This document shows, one piece after another, positions 9,037 to 21,600 of a stretch of 64,000 nucleotides of DNA (its first letter is position 1; the number at the start of each line of letters is the position of its first letter). Under the pieces are notes generated by a model that was given only the letters and a program-made list of their open reading frames with translations, did no database searches and had not been told where the DNA came from. The translations under genes were made by a program, and so were the position numbers. This stretch comes from Nigrospora sphaerica (Eukaryota; Ascomycota; Sordariomycetes; Amphisphaeriales; Apiosporaceae): the NCBI GenBank assembly GCA_018287875.1, contig JAGVVL010000001.1, forward strand, positions 2,170,001 through 2,234,000, read 5' to 3'.

Positions 9037-11791
9037 ATGGCTGGGTCTCAGCTCAAGCGCCTCAAGGCGAGCTTGCGCTCCGAGGGTGTTCTAGGACCTC
9101 AAAAATCGAAAAAGGAAAAGAAAAGAGAGAGCAAGTCCGGCGTCAAGCGCGTTGATCGTCGGACGGCGCTGGAGGGCATCCGCCAGCAATTTAACCCATT
9201 CGACCTCAAGCACAATGTGCGCGGGCCCAAATTCGACATCACCAGCAACCGACCGACCGCAAACGCCATCCAAGGCCGCCCGCTCGAGGCCAAGTCGGCC
9301 AGCGAACAGCACAGACGGGAAATTCTGACCCGCCAGGAAGAGCGCAAGCACAAAGTCGGCGGCATCATCGATCGCCGGTTCGGCGAAGATGACCCCAACA
9401 TGACGCCCGAGGAGAGAGCGCGGGAGCGGTTCCGGTTGGGCTACAAGAGCTCCGCGTTTGATCTGGAGGATGAGGGCGAAGAGATGACCCTGACCCACGG
9501 TGGCCAGGCTCTGCCGCTGAGTGGACCCCTCGTGGACGACTTCGACGACGAAATCGAGCCTGGCTCTGATGACGACGACGAGGGCAACCGGGCGTACCTC
9601 AAGCGCAAGGCGCTCACCGAGGGCGACGATGGCGAGGACGGCCCGGGGCTGCCCGAGCGCAAGAAGACCAGACAAGAGATCTACAGCGAAATCATTGCCA
9701 AAAGCAAAGCGCACAAACACGCGCGACAGGAGGCAAAGGAGGAAGACGAGGATATCCGAGACGAGCTAAACAAAGAGCTTCCCGAGCTCCGTGCCTTGCT
9801 CTTCAACCGGAATAGAGAAAACAAGGCGGACACGCTTGACGAAAAAGAAAACGCCGAACTTGACGCCGCGAGGCGCAAGTACGATCTCCTGCGCAACCAA
9901 CTCACTGCGGATAGGAGAGCGCAGCCGACCGACCGAAGCAAGACGGAAGAGGAGTTGGCCGCAGAGGCGTCTGCCCGGTTGAAGGAACTTGAGGCCAAGC
10001 GGATTCGACGCATGGAAGGCCAAGCCGACAGCGACAGTGAAGATGAAAAAAAGAGGAAGAAGAAGGGCCAGGCCGAATCCGAGGATGATGACGAGGACGA
10101 AGAAATGGAAGACGAGTTCGGTCTCGGTGAGGGTATTGCCACCAAGGCCAAGAAGACGCGCCCAACTGCCACTGAGCTGGGATTTGACGACGAAGACGAC
10201 TTCCTAATCGAGGATGACCTCGTGGCCAGTGGGTCAGAGCTCTCATTCGAAGAGGAATCAGGCGAGGAAGAGGACGCCTCTGGCGAAGAAGAGGAGGAAG
10301 ATGACGAGTTCACCAAAGGATTGCTGAACGAAGGCGAGACTAAGGACCCTGCCTATAGTCTCAAGCTCGACAGCGCGGCGAGTGCGAGTCCCACCAAGGG
10401 CGATGCAGATGGAGTGCCGTACTCGTTCAATTCGTGTCCAGAATCGCATCAGCAACTCCTGGACACGGTCAAGAATATCCCAGTGGAAAAGCTGCCAACC
10501 GTCATTGTCCGGTTGCGAACTCAATATCACGCAAAGCTGGACGCCCAAAACAAGACCAAGCTCGCCAACTTGTCGATATCCCTCCTCCAGCACTTGCCGT
10601 ACCTAGCTTCGCAACCCAAGCTTGCACCATTCAGCGTTTTCGAGCAGATCATCCGACATATACACTCACTAGCCAAAACGTACCCGGTCGAAATCGGCAC
10701 CGGCTTCAGGTCTCACATCGAGGAAGTTGCAAGGGAAAGGCCACTAGACCCGAATCTGGGCGACCTCATCGTGCTTACAGCCGTCGGCACTGTTTTCCCT
10801 CCCTCCGATCACTTTCACCAAGTCGTCACGCCCGCACAGCTCTTGATGGCTCGTGTCCTGGGACAAAAGGTCCCCCGAGAGCTGTCCGACTTGGTCAAGG
10901 GTGTGTACCTCTCGATCCTGGGTCTCCAGTATCAGCAGGTCAGCAAGAGGTTCATGCCGGAGGTGACGAACTTCAACCTGAACACGCTGCTGGCGCTGGC
11001 GCCTCAGCCCAAGGGGGGGATGCCATTCCCTGTCCATGAGCTGCCAGGGCAACGCGTGCAAAATGCGCAGTCGGTGAAAGTGCGGAAGCTCAACTGCTAC
11101 GATTGCGTCGGAAGCGCGTCCTCGTCGGCCGAGCAAACCGCCCTTCGGGTTGCTGTTCTCGACACCACGATTCGAGTTTTGGAGGCAGCGGCAGATCTGT
11201 GGATGTCCAAGCCGGCGGTCCTGGAGACTTTCGGGCCCTTCAAGCTGTTGCTTGATCACCTTGGTACCAAAGCATGCAAGGCACACCTCCCCGACGCGCT
11301 GAACGACCACGTCCGAAAAGCCCAGTTGACGATGACGCGAGTGCTCAACTTGGCGCAGCTTGCCCGCCGACCAGTACAGCTGCACCACCACCGGCCGCTC
11401 GCTATCAAGAGCAACAGTAAGTATCTTGGGGGCTCGTGGCTTCTTGCGAAACCCCACCGAAGAGCAGTCGCTAACCCCTCTTGCCGCAGTTCCCAAGTTC
11501 GAAGATGGATTCGATCCCACCAAGCACTACGACCCGGATCGCGAGCGCGCCGAAGCCGCCAAGCTCAAAGCGGAATTCAAGAAGGAGCGCAAGGGTGCTA
11601 TGCGCGAGCTCAGGAAGGATGCCAACTTCATGGCGCGCGAAAAGCTCCGTCTCAAAAAAGCAAAGGACGAGGCCTACGAGAAGAAGTACAACAGACTCGT
11701 GGCCGAGATTCAAGGCGAGGAAGGGCGCGAGAAGAACGCCTACGAGCGGGAAAAGCAAGCGCGGCAGAGAGCCAAGAAGCAGGGAAGGTAG
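9037..11791 (+). CDS. NOP14: Nucleolar complex protein 14 (small-subunit processome)
   Basis: Two exons, 9037-11416 and 11490-11791, intron GTAAGT...CTAACCCCTC...GCAG; 2682 nt, 893 aa, a normal Nop14 length. It acts in the nucleolus in 18S pre-rRNA processing and 40S assembly with Emg1 and Noc4. The N-terminal block (LKASLRSEGVLGP; NPFDLKHNVRGPKFDI; residues ~10-70), the GGIIDRRFGEDDPNMTPEE segment and the C-terminal PKFEDGFDPTKHYDPDRE followed by a basic coiled helix are Nop14 hallmarks. Residues ~330-440 hold long acidic tracts (DDDEDEEMEDE and EEEEEDDE types), usual for nucleolar proteins. The frame appears to run past 11416 only by reading through the intron. Confidence 0.95.
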
Positions 11792-13227
11792 ATGGGCTAC
11801 TAGATGCGATTTTGGGCGTATTGGCCCCATGGGGGCTAGGATGGCTAGATATGGGTATGATGTATTTGCTCTCGTCTCTATGGCATCTAGCCTTGTATCC
11901 CAACGTATTATTCTACCCCATGGTGTCTCCATTTGGTCATGGATTTTCTCCGGGGACGCGGACTAATGAGAAGCTACCAGTAGCTGTACTTCAATTTAAT
12001 GAGAGGCAAAAAACCGCGACTTGGCTGCCAAGTTGCGATGAAAAATTCCCATAAGGTGTGTAGGGTGTCTATCACTCCTTGCTCCCGTGGTGGAGCATGT
12101 TTGCTTGCGGTGAAGTCTGAATATCAAGTTCCCGTTTGCCTGGCTTCCTGACACAGGGGTTACCTAGGTATCTCCGTGCCTATAGCCATGTTTTCATGTT
12201 CGGTTTGCGCACCAGAAGGGTCGGAACCTGCTTTAGCCTCCCGTTGGTATGTTTGCCTCACATATCAAGGCATACCGTTCGAAAAGAGGCCTCCACAGTT
12301 ACCCTGTTGAATGATGGCTTATTTGCTCTAGATTTCAGGAAACTGTAGACACTTGACTTGGACGGCGTTGTTACCCCGGGGCTGCTTTCGCCTGCAGAGG
12401 GTAGTCAGGGCATCTCCCCCCATGGCAGCGGAACCCATTCCCTCATATTGAGTAGTATTTATTAGCTGTTCCTTGGGAATAGAATGGGACGGCTTGCATA
12501 CATGGTACGAGGTGGCTTCCTCCCAAAACAAGTTTTATATGATGGCCCTTTCCGGGCTATACGGTAGGGCTTTTTCTATAAGGCTTCCCGTCATCCAGGC
12601 CCCAATATTCCATCTCACCATATCCCATTCATTCTATTTTGTTTCTCCCACCTCAAATTCCATACGGTGCCAGAGCCATATCCGGAGCCGTACCTTTGCA
12701 TACTTTCTCGAAAGCAGGGTTATTATTTGACTTCAGTCACGGAAAGCCCCTTAGCTTGAAACTTCCGCAGCGTGTTTTGGTGTCCACCCGTTTTCCCGCC
12801 ACCTCGCCGCTCCTTCCATCCCCGTCCAGGCAACGACTTCTTGCCTATGTGCGTTTCTACTTTTCGTACTTGACCTGTGGAATCCCATTTCTGCCATCTT
12901 CCACTATCACCTCTCTCTTCCTTCACCTCTCCGATAGTTGGTACTGATCCACTGGCGCCTTTGTTTTCGCAATACCGCCCACCCTGTTCCGAGGCAGCCA
13001 TACGATTTCCGAACCGGAAGGTAAGTTATCTTTTCCCATGCTTCTCGTACGCATATCTCCAACCTCGAGATCAAACCAGCTTAACTTCTCCTTCCTTCCT
13101 CTGCGGGTTACCTCCCCGGTCTTCCATTCCTGTGTCGGCCTTCGGCTCTCTCCATTTCCTCAAACATCCAACTCGGCGACTCTACTGAGAAAGAACAAAG
13201 TTGGGCCTTTTCTGTGGCTCGTAAATC
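11792..13227. other. Intergenic spacer with possible 5' UTR intron of the next gene
   Basis: No gene is supported. The second half is strongly pyrimidine-rich, like a fungal leader. An AAG|GTAAGT donor stands at 13021, with possible acceptors at 13079 or 13189, suggesting a spliced 5' UTR for the gene that starts at 13228. The acceptors are not strong, so this is tentative. Confidence 0.4.
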
Positions 13228-16159
13228 ATGGCACCCATCCGCAGTCCGCACGGCCCTGGCCGGTCTGCGGCCTCAGCCGGCACTCAGTCTGAGTCTGGCC
13301 TACCCGTCGTTCGTATCGATGTGGTCGATTCGATGCGAGCCTACTTCCCTCAGTGGACCTCGGCGAATATCGTATCTCCAGAGGAGCGGGCCCGCCTCAA
13401 GGCCCAGGAGTTGGCTGCGGACCAAGTTGAATCCCCTTTCACGGACTTTTACCTCAGCTGCAACTGGATCTTCCGTCCTGGTGCTTTGGCCGAGTTTTTG
13501 GATGAAATGCGCAAACTTCCCACGGTACGTTATCACACTGCATTCTCTTCGTGATTGACTTAATGGGGGTTTCGCGGTATCTATTCTTTCGTCTTTCATT
13601 GACTGATCGGTTTTCAGAAGGCGGGCATGGTCTATGAAGTCGATCGTGGCTGCTTTCGCGTCCGATGTTTACGTAGTGACGAAGACGAGCTCATGGGTTC
13701 CGCCTCGGACATATTGGCCCGCATTGTCGACCCTGAGCTTGAGAAGATGGCTCAAGATGAGAAGGACGTCAAGTCAGATGTGAATCAACCTTCCTTGTCC
13801 CTTTGGCAACCAAGCTAATAACACTGCGTTGAGACCAATGCCAAGGAATACAGAATTCGCGAGATCGACGAGTGGCGCTCGTCTCGTAACCGCGAGCGAG
13901 CCGATGAAGGATACGAGATATTCGCCTATCCACCCGTCCTCATGACCATGCGGCACAGGACCACCTGGAAGGTCCCGAAAGTGGACACCCGAGACGCCAT
14001 AACGATCTCAAGGCTACTCCCGAACGATCAGAATCTTTTGGAGCTCCAAGAATCGACTGGTTGCATTGCCGTCAGGGGGCTCGATGATGTGAGCCTACAG
14101 CTAGGCAGTAATTCAGAGGTGGGAATCAGCCTCGCCGTTGCCAAGGTCAACACCCTTCTAAAGTACTATGTGAGTGTTCGACGCCCACACCAAAATGATT
14201 TGTACTGACGTTTCCAAGTATCCCGTCACCGGCCCGGTCAAAACTTACTCTCACATTCTCGACGCAGAGGGTGAACAACATCTGACTGAGCTACGTTACC
14301 TGGCGCATATCAACGAGGATTTCTTGAAAACCTTCTTCCTTGACCGGGTGAAACATCGGTTGAAAATCAGCAACATTTCAGCATACAAAAAAGTCTTTTT
14401 TTCTGGCTGCGTCGTTCGAATGATGGCGTTCAATCACCACCAGGGCGTGTACCAACCAGCACCCGACCCAACCATTGTCCGGGCGATCTCCAGCAAGGAT
14501 GCATTGGAGCCCTTTTTGCCGTTCAGCCAGTACGAATACGCTCCCAAGATGTCAAACTGGGTGGACGATAGCAGCAGCAACTCGACAACATCAGTTTCCC
14601 ACCTGGACGATCTTTTCTCGGTGAACCCCACGGCTGTGCCCAACGTTGCTGCTTGGGCCAAGAAGCTCCCCATGTCAGAAGATTGCAGCACTGAAGCGAT
14701 TCTGACCCCTCACAAGGGGCTCATCGACTGGTCGCAAAGCAACTCGAGTGACGAAGTTGCAGGGTCGACTGCATATGAGTCTGCTGTAGATCTACTGGCT
14801 GGGCTGGATTTCACCGAGAGAAAAGTGAATCGGGAGGTCCCCGATGGAGAAGAGAGCGAGGACCTCATCGATCTCTCGCCTACAAAGGACTCCCTACCTA
14901 CACCACTGATTGCCATAGGTGAGAGTGAGGGCCGTGTGTTCCACAGCACCATGCGGCAGCAAGCCCCCTCCCGGAAGAAACCCGATGAAGAACAGGAGGA
15001 AGAGATGATTGGCAAGATCTCAAACAAGCTGGGTTCTTATGTTGAGCCGCTACGCATCTTTCAAGGGGAAGTGTCGGTCAAGGCCCAATTGGTTCGCTTC
15101 GTCTTAACCGATATGCCCATCTCGAAGGTCAGCATCTCCAACAACCCAGGTGAGCAGTCAGCAGCAGCAAAGACTGTTCAAGAGCAGGAGAGATTCCTGG
15201 ATGACGTTCCGGACCAGCGGGGTATGACAACCACCAATATCATCAGCTGCCACGGAGGAGACATGAACTACATTGCTCGAATGTACAAGACCCCTTTCGA
15301 CTCATCCCCCATGTGGGAGCCTAGTTCGAGGCGGGTTTTCTACGAGTTCGGATGCTCGACGACCAACCGAGAAACGAGGAAGAAGACTGTGTTCAATATT
15401 GAGGTCGATGCCGAAAGCTTCGCCTATCATGCCTACATGGAAGGCAAGGCAGCCCGGGCTGGCAGCGTTCTCCTACACTGCATGAAGCGGGAATTCGACG
15501 TCCAATTCGACGTTAACAATGCTGTCGACCTGACTAAGATCTGCGGAGTATTTGCCAGCGAACTTATTAGTTCCCTCGCAGTGAGGTAAGCACTTTTAAT
15601 TAACTGTGAAACTGTGTTTTGCTGACCTGGGGGCTGAAGACCGCAAAACGGCGCACCACACTTGACGTTTATTAACCACGGCGACTGGCACGTTGGCGTC
15701 AAATCGGTTCGCGTTCGTCATGCCATGAACTACTCAAACCACCATGGCAGTTGCGAGTTGGAGATTACGCAGGTCCAGGACCTGTGGATAGAGTGCGACA
15801 AGACTAAGAACAAAGTGGCGTATCTCAGTGCTCGCCCTTGGGATGGTGAGCCCAAAAACGGTATCGTACCTGAGTTCTACGAGGTTTGTATCAAGTCAGT
15901 CATGGCCGACAAGGCTCTCGAGGAGAACAAAAGTCTGGGATTTGCCGAAGAGGCAAAGTGGACGGGCATGGGCCTGAAGCCCGCCTTCAAAGATCTCGTC
16001 CGCACAGCGAGGGACGTGGTCAGGCGTGTGGATGGCGTTGGAGCTCGTTGTGACAACAAGCAAAGGAGCAGCATCCACGGGACCCCTCCGCGAACCTGGA
16101 GCGAGGCAAAAGCTCACGCCCAGGCTGCTGGTGTCATGGAAGATGTGAGCTTCTGGTAA
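13228..16159 (+). CDS. Unrecognised 893-aa fungal protein with a KH-like segment
   Basis: Five exons: 13228-13524, 13618-13779, 13834-14169, 14219-15585 and 15640-16159; 2682 nt, 893 aa. All introns are 48-93 bp with good donors (GTACGT, GTGAAT, GTGAGT, GTAAGC) and phases that match, so the model is firm. No family was recognised with certainty. Visible parts: a Ser-rich start; a compact region ~20-150; ~209-263 (ISRLLPNDQNLLELQ, then ESTGCIAVRG and a helix to LLKYY), whose pattern recalls a KH fold without the GxxG loop; an acidic, Ser-rich linker around ~370-520; and a C-terminal globular part with FINHGDWHVGVKSVRVR and WIECDKTKNKVAYLSARPWDG. There is no signal peptide or membrane segment. 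RNA binding is only a guess from the KH-like pattern. Confidence 0.85.
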
Positions 16160-17200
16160 GGGGGGGACCTACGATCACCGCGTTGGCCCCATGCCCGCTC
16201 CCGAATGGTTCTTGGTGAATGGGCTGCGGGAATCAGTTGCTTGATTGAATGCCAGGGGATTTGTCGCCCTTGCCCACTAGTTTGCTGGTAGAGGACGTAT
16301 TGTACCTATCCAGACTAGAGCTTGTTGCGACGGCTCTCGTCAGGTTTTCTGGCAGCACTGTGGCGCGAGGTTCCTCATGGCATGTCACGAAAACCTTATG
16401 ACTCGGTTCGAAGTCACTAGCGCAGTGCGTGCTGTAAAAGATTCTGCTGCCCGCATCATCTCTCGATTCCATGCTGCTACCGCCTGTCTAACATTGGCCT
16501 CCGCTACGACACATTGTTTGGAACCGATCCTCGTGCTGGGAAGGAGACGTAGGCGAGAAAGGCCCACGCTGGCGTTCTTTCACTTCGAAGTGCCGTGCAT
16601 TCCTCATGTTCATGTCTTCACATTACGCACGTACGGTATTCACGTCTGACTTCGCTGCATAATCCGCATGGCACCGCTTGGATAGTCAACGCCAGCACGC
16701 AACGGGCGAAGACTAAAACGAACGTTTCCCGCTGGCACCGGCGCATGCACGTGGTGGCGTCCCGGCACGAGGTACAACATTCTTGTATCCACAGAGACTA
16801 TTGACGCCTGGGCGATAGATCTATCCCGGAAGGCTCAAAAGGCACTGCTCGCGCACTGGACCAGGCCGGGCCACAGCGTCGCGATCCCCACGTGAGCTCT
16901 AATGCAAGTTGTAGGCATTGTCGGCATCGCTACTTGTCTATCTGTGGAAGGAAATCGACGGTGCAGGGCACGTCCAGTAGCGCCCGAAAGGTCCTGGAGC
17001 CCGTCGTGCCCAGTCTGGCATGCCACTAGGGCAGTTCTAGCGGCCATGAGTTCCCCGAGCCGTGTCAACGTCTCAGTCTCGAGCGGCCTGACGGCCCCCC
17101 TGCCGCACCGGAACCCTCACTTTCCCCGTTTCCACAGATTTGACAGCGCACTGTCCGTCTGCCCCCTCTTCCTGCTACCGTTGGGGCCCTTGCCGCTCGC
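16160..17200. other. Convergent 3' spacer, unknown gene and verprolin
   Basis: Lies between two genes ending towards each other. No coding frame with family features, tRNA or repeat was seen. Confidence 0.5.
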
Positions 17201-18675
17201 CTAGAGCGCGCTTAGGTCCAACGGCACGCTGCTCCCACGTCCGGCTCGGTACTTTCGCGGACCTCCTTGGAAAGGCCTTGGTTTGGGCAACATATGCTCG
17301 TCTGTGAAATGCCATCGACTGTCTTCGAGGACGATGCGACCACCGCCACCACCGCCATGACCCGCTGTGCTGTTGGCCCGCGTCGGAGACGGACTGGAAT
17401 TGCCATTGTGGGACAAGGTGTAAGCGCTGGGGTCGAGCATGGCGGAGCGCAAGTTTGAGCCGGCGCGCTGCCGGTTGACTGGCGGTGCCGGGGGCGGTGG
17501 TGCTGAAGAGGGAGGAGAGGGCGCCGATGCCGGGGGCGGCGGAGGTGCCGGGGGGGCCCCAGCGGGCGACGGCGAGCCGGCCGAGGCACGAACGGCAGCT
17601 TGGTGGGCCAGGTTGTGAGACGAGCCGTTGGTCGGCGGTGGTGGGGGAGGCGGAGGCGCGGGTGACCGCGACGGGGCTGCCGGTGGTCGGGGAGCCATGC
17701 TCGGCGGCGGCGGCGGCGCTGAAGGTGCCGATGAAGGGGGCGGTGGCGGTGGCGCCGGTGGGAGCGATGGCGCCGCCGACGAAGGAGGGGGGGGAGCCGG
17801 CGCTCCGGGTAAGGGCGGCGCGGTAGATGGCTTGCGAGAACTCGGAAGCGGCGGCGGCTTCTTCCCAATGGGTGGCGGCGGGCCCCTTGTCGAGGCGGCA
17901 GACAGCGGGCGTGGCGCGCTGCTGTTGGCCGTCTTTCTCAGGTTCGCGATGGAAGGGACCGACGGGGGCGCTGCTGGCGGCGGTATGGGTACTGCGCGCC
18001 CTGGCACGGCCGGTGCTGCACCTGACGGTGGTCTTGGTGCGCCCGGAGGCTTTGGAGCGCCGCCCCTGGATGATTCGGGATCCGAGAGGTACGAAGAATC
18101 TTGGGATGCTGGCAACGTCTTACTAAGGGCCGTGGACAAGAGGTCAGGGGTTCATCAGCTTACCTCCAGTATCTACGCCGCCACGTTTCTTGAGTTTGGG
18201 CATGCCGCCCGCAAACAGGCCGGCCAGCTGGGGCGCCGCCGGCTCGGCGGCCGCGGCTCCGGCACCACCGCCTCCTTGTTCGCTGTTACTACGGGCTCTA
18301 TTGGCGCCGGGCACCGGGGGAGCCAAGCCAAGGCCGGGCACAGGGGGAGCTGAGCCGAGGCCAGGCACCGGAGGGGCGCCTCCCACTGGAGGGCCGCCAC
18401 CGCCCGACACTTTGCCTACCACGGGGGCGGATCGATCATTCGTGACGGCCTTCCGCAGAGCCCGTCCTTTCGTGATGTCGGTGAGTAGTGCGCCCTAGAA
18501 ACAGTTAGCACCATCAGATACCGATAGGGCCGGGGGAGCGCGGGGGGTATCGGTGTCGCATACGCGGCCAGCGCCAGACGCGGGCGCTTTCGGTAGGCCT
18601 CCTGGCGGGGAGGCGGGGAGGAGGGCCGCCCATGCCGGGAGGCGGCGGCGGCGGCGGCGGGGGCGGCGGAGGCAT
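17201..18675 (-). CDS. VRP1: Verprolin/WIP-type actin-binding protein
   Basis: Binds monomeric actin and the WASP homologue (Las17) at cortical actin patches during endocytosis and polar growth. Exons 18675-18580, 18494-18164 and 18108-17201 give 1335 nt, 444 aa. It starts with a polyproline run (M then about 12 Pro). A classic WH2 motif follows, GALLTDITKGRALRK then AVTNDRSAP (~33-56), and a second WH2-like LAGLFAGGMPKLKKRGG. The middle (~180-360) is dense in Pro/Ala/Ser with many PPPPP profilin/SH3 sites. The C-terminus has the WASP-binding segment DSRWHFTDEHMLPKPRPF and the ending YRAGRGSSVPLDLSAL typical of fungal verprolins. Intron 2 is clear. Intron 1 keeps frame only with the weak donor GTCTGG at 18579, though its branch (GCTAAC) and acceptor (TTCTAG) are good, so the end of exon 1 is uncertain. 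Confidence 0.88.
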
Positions 18676-21600
18676 GGTGATGATTGAACCCTGTAGGATC
18701 GCGCGAAGATGGAGCCGAGCCGAGTCGAGGCCGCGAGGGGCTCACAAGCCTTTGTGTGCCGAAGGTGTTTCGGATGTGTTGAGGGTCGATAGGGATACGG
18801 GGGGTTTGTCGCGCAGCAGTCGTCGAGCTTGCTCCTGATCGCTTGAGGGCGGGCGGCAGGGCGCGAGGTCGTCGAAAGATAGTCGGGTAGGGGGCGTTGC
18901 CTCGTTCAATGTACGGGAAGCGGGATGAAGCAGCTGTGCAGGCGGCGATGGTAGCGTGGCAGAATGGAGAAAAGAGATGGGGTTGCGACGGGCGTGTGGC
19001 TTTGTCGCGTGCGCAGTGTCCGCGCTGCTACCTAAATTAATTGAATGTCGGTTAGGCTGAAGGCTGAGGCGAGGCGGGTTTGGGAGGAGGTTGAGGATGC
19101 TGGAGCCTTGCGTGGTTAGGCGAGGCGACGTCAGCCGCGTTCGTCACTGTCAGGTGATGTGCCTGTTTGTCAAGAGTACCTGCAGTACTCGGTACGGCCC
19201 TGAGATGGCGAGCAGCTTGGCAGCCGGTTTATCCACAGATCGCTTTTTGTCGCTGCTGCAACCCTACGTGCTTGCATAATGGAGATCTACCTCCCTTATA
19301 GAATGGATGGATGGATGTACATACTCTTTCAAGGCCGGAAAGGCATAGGCAAATACGTAAGTACTTACTTACGTTAGCACGTTAGTGCATGTGTATGTGT
19401 GTGTAAATACTCAATCCTTCATACGGGCAGGCGATGCCATTCCTACCGGCTCTCGGTAGGCAGCGGCAGTAACGGTAACGGCAACCACGCACGGGCAGAG
19501 GTGCTGCGGAGGTGACGTCCATTGATGCGGGTGAATTGGTATCTCGGGCAGTGCTAACATTCTCCGGCGGTAGGTCCACCTTCTAGCACTCACCCATTCC
19601 TCACCCACCTACCTTTCCTACCTTACCTACCGACGGCTTTCGCAGACCTCGAGGCGACAGTCTTGGTAAGCAACCCCGCGGACCAAAACAGTCGCCACAG
19701 CGTGTGTACCGTTGGGCCGCTGTCGAGTGCGAGCCCAACCCGAGGGGCTGGATGCGCAAAGACAGGCGGCGGCCGGGAGGCAGGTTGCCGAAATGAAAGA
19801 CGGCTGTACTTATGACATCGGGAACCTTCGAATGGCGGCATGTTGACGCCCGGCCGACCCCCCCCCCCCCCCCCCTTTACCCATTTTGACGGCAGCACGA
19901 CGACGTGGCGGGTGACGCGAGCTTTGCTTCTTCCATCCCATGACACGGAGGGCCAAGCCGAACCCAAGCCAGTCCGTTCTTGCACGTGGGGGCTGGGCAC
20001 ACGATGATTCCTCGAGCATGTGCTTCCGCCCGAGAAAGCCACGGGCCGGGAAATAAAACCCCCCCGAACACCATGTCTCTGGCCTCTGCCGTCAGTGCTG
20101 GCTGGGCCCCGGCGCGCTTATTTGGTTTCGTACTGTGCGAGGTCTCTGCCTCCCACCCTAGGTTAGTATCCTGGCAGCGCATCTGTGTCGTGTAAGTTGC
20201 CCTGCTTGGTCTGGCGCCGTCGCATCCGGCCGCCCCGAACTGCAATCGCATTTAGTGGCGGCAAGGGTTTGAACAGCCCGTTGCCGTTGCAGCCCGGGAC
20301 CCTTGCCCTCCACAGCTTCGTCGTTATCTGCCTCCCCGGCCCCTGGGACTGACAGACAGTGGGCAGTGCCACCAGCATGGTAGCTAGTAGTAGTGGTAGT
20401 AGCAGCGCATCGTAGGCCATTACGTTCAGTCGGGTGAGTCGGTGGACAGCGAATGCGCGGCGCGCCGGATGTTGGTGTTCCCGATGCCCCTAGTCGCACC
20501 TCTCGTCATACTAACACCTGGATAACAAACTGTCGTCACCGACAGAGAGTGAAGGAGCTTAGTGAATCCATCCATCCCATGCCCGGATGACGGGCCGGGT
20601 AACAGCGTCACCAACGAGGCGCAGGGCCTCTTGGTACCGGCTTGGCGGACAACGCGGGACCTCTACTCACGATGGCGGCCCAATGCCGTCTGACCCCGTT
20701 TGCCAGCGTTGGCAGGCGGGCTGTGCAACTATAGCACGCGAAGCTACGATGTAGCATCTGCAAAACTGGGTACTATGTGGCACCCGCTGGGCTATCACAA
20801 CCCACCCATCCATCCATGCGCGTGCGGGCGGGGCGTCCCCTCGCGCGGTGTTCTGGAATCCATAATGACCGCCTGAGCTCGTAGATTACTCACTGAAAAC
20901 CATTTTGAGACAATGGTGAAGTCACGTCAGGATACTTCAGGCTGGGCGTGTGTTTGTTGTATGTAGGGACGGAATGTCGACGCGGGTGCATGTGCCGGCA
21001 TGGCAATGTGCTTCGCCGCTCGGCCATGACCTCGTCGCCATCGGGAGACGCGAGAGATGAGGCAGGAGGAGGAGGAGGAGGAGGAACGGCGGAGGAGGGG
21101 GCCATGACTTTGTTTTCCGACGCCAAGGCCCTGATTGCGTCTGGTGTAGGTATCAGGCCTAACAAGGCCAAAGTCTGAGCTTCCCACATCAGTCCGCCTA
21201 TGCCGGCTGTTTCGTACCTACTAGATGTATACGCTTATCAGTTGGGGGCGAGGGGGGACGTGGGCGGCGGGCTGCCGAGAAAACCCAAGGGCGATGGTCG
21301 TGTAGATCACCTATGTCACCGCCCTTGGCGGGCCTTGGCGGAAACGGCCGTCTCGGCTCGATGCTTATGCACACCTCGGTCCCCCGGGGGGGGGGGGGGG
21401 GGAGGAGGGGGCGGAGAACGTTCAACGAGTGCGTGATGGGTCTGGGGGACTTGTTGATTATAGTCATAGTCCACGACCGGCCGACGGGACTGCACCCCGC
21501 GTCGGGGCGATCGCGACACGCGGGCGAACCCATTAGCACATGAACAGGACGGGTAGCCAACCTACTTAGGTACTCAACCAAAGCACGGGGCACCTGGTCG

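Noticed and set aside
11417..12054. Extension of the NOP14 frame beyond 11416
   Set aside because: Reads through an intron (GTAAGT...GCAG); the spliced frame restores the conserved Nop14 C-terminus ending at 11791.
17628..18353. Gly-rich 241-codon frame on the + strand
   Set aside because: It is the antisense shadow of the verprolin proline-rich region.
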